Shown: positions 14,311 to 16,294 of the stretch, piece by piece | Numbering within the stretch: the stretch's first letter is position 1 | Layout: each line of letters opens with the position of its first letter | Origin: JBGZFC01 sp964631255 | GTDB lineage: Bacteria > Bacteroidota > Bacteroidia > Bacteroidales > Dysgonomonadaceae | Direction: 5' to 3' | Length of the DNA stretch: 16,294 nt | Assembly: GCA_964631255.1 (NCBI GenBank) | Contig: CAZVWS010000047.1 | Location: 1-16,294 of the forward strand | Position numbers and translations under genes: made by a program | Notes under the pieces: generated by a model | Database searches by the model: none | The model's input: the letters and a program-made list of their open reading frames with translations, nothing else | What the model was told of the DNA's origin: nothing

Positions 14311-16294
14311 ATGGAAAAACAGAAAAATCTGCATGAAGGATTAAAAAAATATTTTGGCTTCGATACCTTTAAAGGCAATCAACAAGCCATCATCGAGAGT
14401 ATATTGGCCGGAAAAGATACGTTTGTATTGATGCCCACAGGCGGAGGAAAATCGTTATGCTATCAATTACCCGCCCTACTTTCGGAAGGAACGACAATCA
14501 TTATCTCTCCACTCATCGCCTTGATGAAAAATCAGGTAGATGCCATGCGAAATTTTAGCGAAAACGACAACATCGCCCATTTTCTCAATTCATCGCTCAA
14601 CAAACAGGAGATAGAGGACGTGAAAAATGATGTCATAGCACAAAAAACGAAACTACTGTATGTAGCACCCGAATCGCTTACAAAAGCCGAAAATATTGAG
14701 TTTTTGCGCAACATCACTATTTCGTTTTACGCCGTAGACGAAGCGCATTGTATCTCGGAATGGGGACACGATTTCAGACCCGAATATAGACGTATAAAAC
14801 CAATTATCAGCGAGATAGGAACAAAACCGGTCATTGCACTCACGGCTACGGCAACACCCAAAGTGCAACACGACATACAAAAAACACTTGGCATGCTGGA
14901 TGCCGAAGTTTTCAAATCGTCGTTCAACAGACCCAATCTTTATTACGAAGTAAGAAACAAAACCGAACAGATAGACAAAGACATAATCAAATACATACTC
15001 TCGCAAGGTTCCAAATCGGGTATCGTTTATTGCTTGAGCAGAAAAAAAGTGGACGATTTTGCACAAATTTTGCAAGCAAACGATATTCGTGCTCTGCCCT
15101 ACCATGCCGGTATGGATGCCTCCACCCGAAGTGCCAACCAAGACGCATTTCTCATGGAGCAAGCCGAAGTGATAGTAGCAACCATTGCCTTCGGCATGGG
15201 GATTGACAAACCCGACGTGAGATACGTAATACACTACGACATACCCAAGAGTCTGGAAGGATATTACCAAGAAACCGGACGCTCGGGACGCGACGGCGGC
15301 GAGGGAAAATGTATCGCCTTTTATTCAAACAAAGATTTACAAAAATTAGAACGATTTATGCAAGGAAAACCGGTTTCGGAACAAGAAATCGGGAAACAAC
15401 TACTTTTGGAAACTGCAGCCTATGCCGAAACATCGGTATGCAGACGAAAAGTACTACTGCATTATTTCGGAGAAAACTATAATGAACCCAATTGCGGAAA
15501 TTGTGACAATTGTTTAAATCCAAAAATTAAAGTGGAAGCAAAAGAATTACTTATTACCGTATTAGAAGCTATACACGTGCTCAAAGAAAAGCACAAAGCA
15601 GATTATCTAATCAATTTTTTACTCGGCAACGAAACATCCGACATCGAAACTTATCAACACAACGAATTAGAAGAGTTTGGCTCGGGCTCCGACGAAGAAA
15701 CAAACACGTGGGAAACCGTTATCAGACAAGCTCTGTTAGACAACTATCTCAAAAAAGAAATTGAAAACTACGGCATTCTGAAAATCACCAAAAAAGGAAA
15801 AGATTTTCTCAAATCGCCCGTGTCATTCAAAATAACCAAGGATGACGAGAATGGCGATGATATGGACGAATTAGAAACAGAAGATGGAATGGTATTATCT
15901 TCCGGTGGAGGTAATTTGGGTGCAGCAGACCCGGTACTGTTTTCGATGATGAAAGATTTAAGAAAAAAACTATCGAAAAAACTTAACGTGCCACCATACG
16001 TCATTTTCCAACCAACATCTTTAGAAGCAATGGCAACTTCGTACCCCATCACCATGGAAGAGTTGCAAAACATACCCGGCGTAGGAGCAGGTAAAGCAAA
16101 AAGATATGGAAAAGAGTTTTTAGACCTCATCAAAAAGCACGTCGAAGAGAACGAAATAACCCGTCCCGAAGACCTACGCGTAAAAACCGTAGCCAACAAA
16201 TCGAAGTTAAAAGTATCTATAGTTCAAGCAATTGACAGAAAAGTAGCATTAGACGATTTGGCAGAATCAAAAGGAATCGATTTCAACGAAATGT
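14311..16294 (+). CDS. recQ: ATP-dependent DNA helicase RecQ (3' end cut by window edge)
   Basis: An open reading of 661 codons from ATG 14311 that runs off the window; no stop is seen. It is a superfamily 2 3'-5' helicase acting in recombination and replication-fork repair. Motifs: Walker A TGGGKS (43-48), DEAH box (143-146) followed by the aromatic-rich loop HCISEWGHDFRPEYR (146-160), helicase C domain with QETGRSGRDG, the zinc cluster Cys377, Cys395, Cys398, Cys401, a winged-helix region to about 510, and an HRDC domain (about 547-612) with IPGVGAGKAKRYG. After HRDC the chain continues at least 45 residues, as in Bacteroidota RecQ proteins with an extra helix-turn-helix tail. It follows clpX and its terminator, with its own promoter. 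Confidence 0.96.
   Translation, partial: MEKQKNLHEGLKKYFGFDTFKGNQQAIIESILAGKDTFVLMPTGGGKSLCYQLPALLSEGTTIIISPLIALMKNQVDAMRNFSENDNIAHFLNSSLNKQEIEDVKNDVIAQKTKLLYVAPESLTKAENIEFLRNITISFYAVDEAHCISEWGHDFRPEYRRIKPIISEIGTKPVIALTATATPKVQHDIQKTLGMLDAEVFKSSFNRPNLYYEVRNKTEQIDKDIIKYILSQGSKSGIVYCLSRKKVDDFAQILQANDIRALPYHAGMDASTRSANQDAFLMEQAEVIVATIAFGMGIDKPDVRYVIHYDIPKSLEGYYQETGRSGRDGGEGKCIAFYSNKDLQKLERFMQGKPVSEQEIGKQLLLETAAYAETSVCRRKVLLHYFGENYNEPNCGNCDNCLNPKIKVEAKELLITVLEAIHVLKEKHKADYLINFLLGNETSDIETYQHNELEEFGSGSDEETNTWETVIRQALLDNYLKKEIENYGILKITKKGKDFLKSPVSFKITKDDENGDDMDELETEDGMVLSSGGGNLGAADPVLFSMMKDLRKKLSKKLNVPPYVIFQPTSLEAMATSYPITMEELQNIPGVGAGKAKRYGKEFLDLIKKHVEENEITRPEDLRVKTVANKSKLKVSIVQAIDRKVALDDLAESKGIDFNEM

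Overview
The window is a piece of a Bacteroidales-like (Bacteroidota) chromosome. The evidence is the conserved order trigger factor, clpP, clpX, recQ at the right end; promoters of the Bacteroidota type (TTTG, 19-20 bases, TAnnTTTG) in front of trigger factor and clpP; near absence of Shine-Dalgarno sequences; and A+T-rich spacers. Most genes look ordinary and chromosomal. Nothing rRNA-, tRNA- or CRISPR-like was seen, and no gene-free stretch exceeds 300 bases.

Left part (1-2547). The groES-groEL chaperonin operon runs leftward, with groEL cut by the window edge. A DUF192 lipoprotein gene diverges from it. Converging on that is a leftward pair: a short-chain dehydrogenase and a NimA-like flavin-binding protein, 12 bases apart.

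Middle left (2582-6199). A compact rightward cluster holds a DUF2007 protein, an AI-2E-family membrane protein, a lipoprotein substrate-binding protein of the iron-siderophore/cobalamin type, and its FecCD-type permease. The ABC ATPase that would complete the transporter is not next to the permease.

Centre (6248-10144). Two genes for exo-mannosidases, GH125 with a twin-arginine-type signal and GH92 with a Sec signal, sit where the ATPase would be expected. They are visibly richer in G+C than everything around them (39/60 and 33/60 in two sampled lines, against 18/60 and 25/60 in lines from the flanks). They look like an acquired module for trimming alpha-mannans or high-mannose N-glycans. The catalytic and +1 subsite residues I remember for the GH92 alpha-1,2-mannosidase BT3990 fall at identical residue numbers in this GH92, so alpha-1,2 activity is the best guess.

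Right part (10202-16294). Trigger factor, ClpP, ClpX and RecQ follow, each apparently its own transcription unit, with clear intrinsic terminators after clpP and clpX. Between clpP and clpX lies a 129-base, imperfectly palindromic element with perfect 11-base terminal inverted repeats. It resembles a MITE or a collapsed insertion sequence and may also carry the clpX promoter. RecQ is cut by the right edge.

No wholly new multi-gene system is evident. The best leads are the G+C-shifted mannosidase pair beside an orphan ABC permease, and the mini-element between clpP and clpX.
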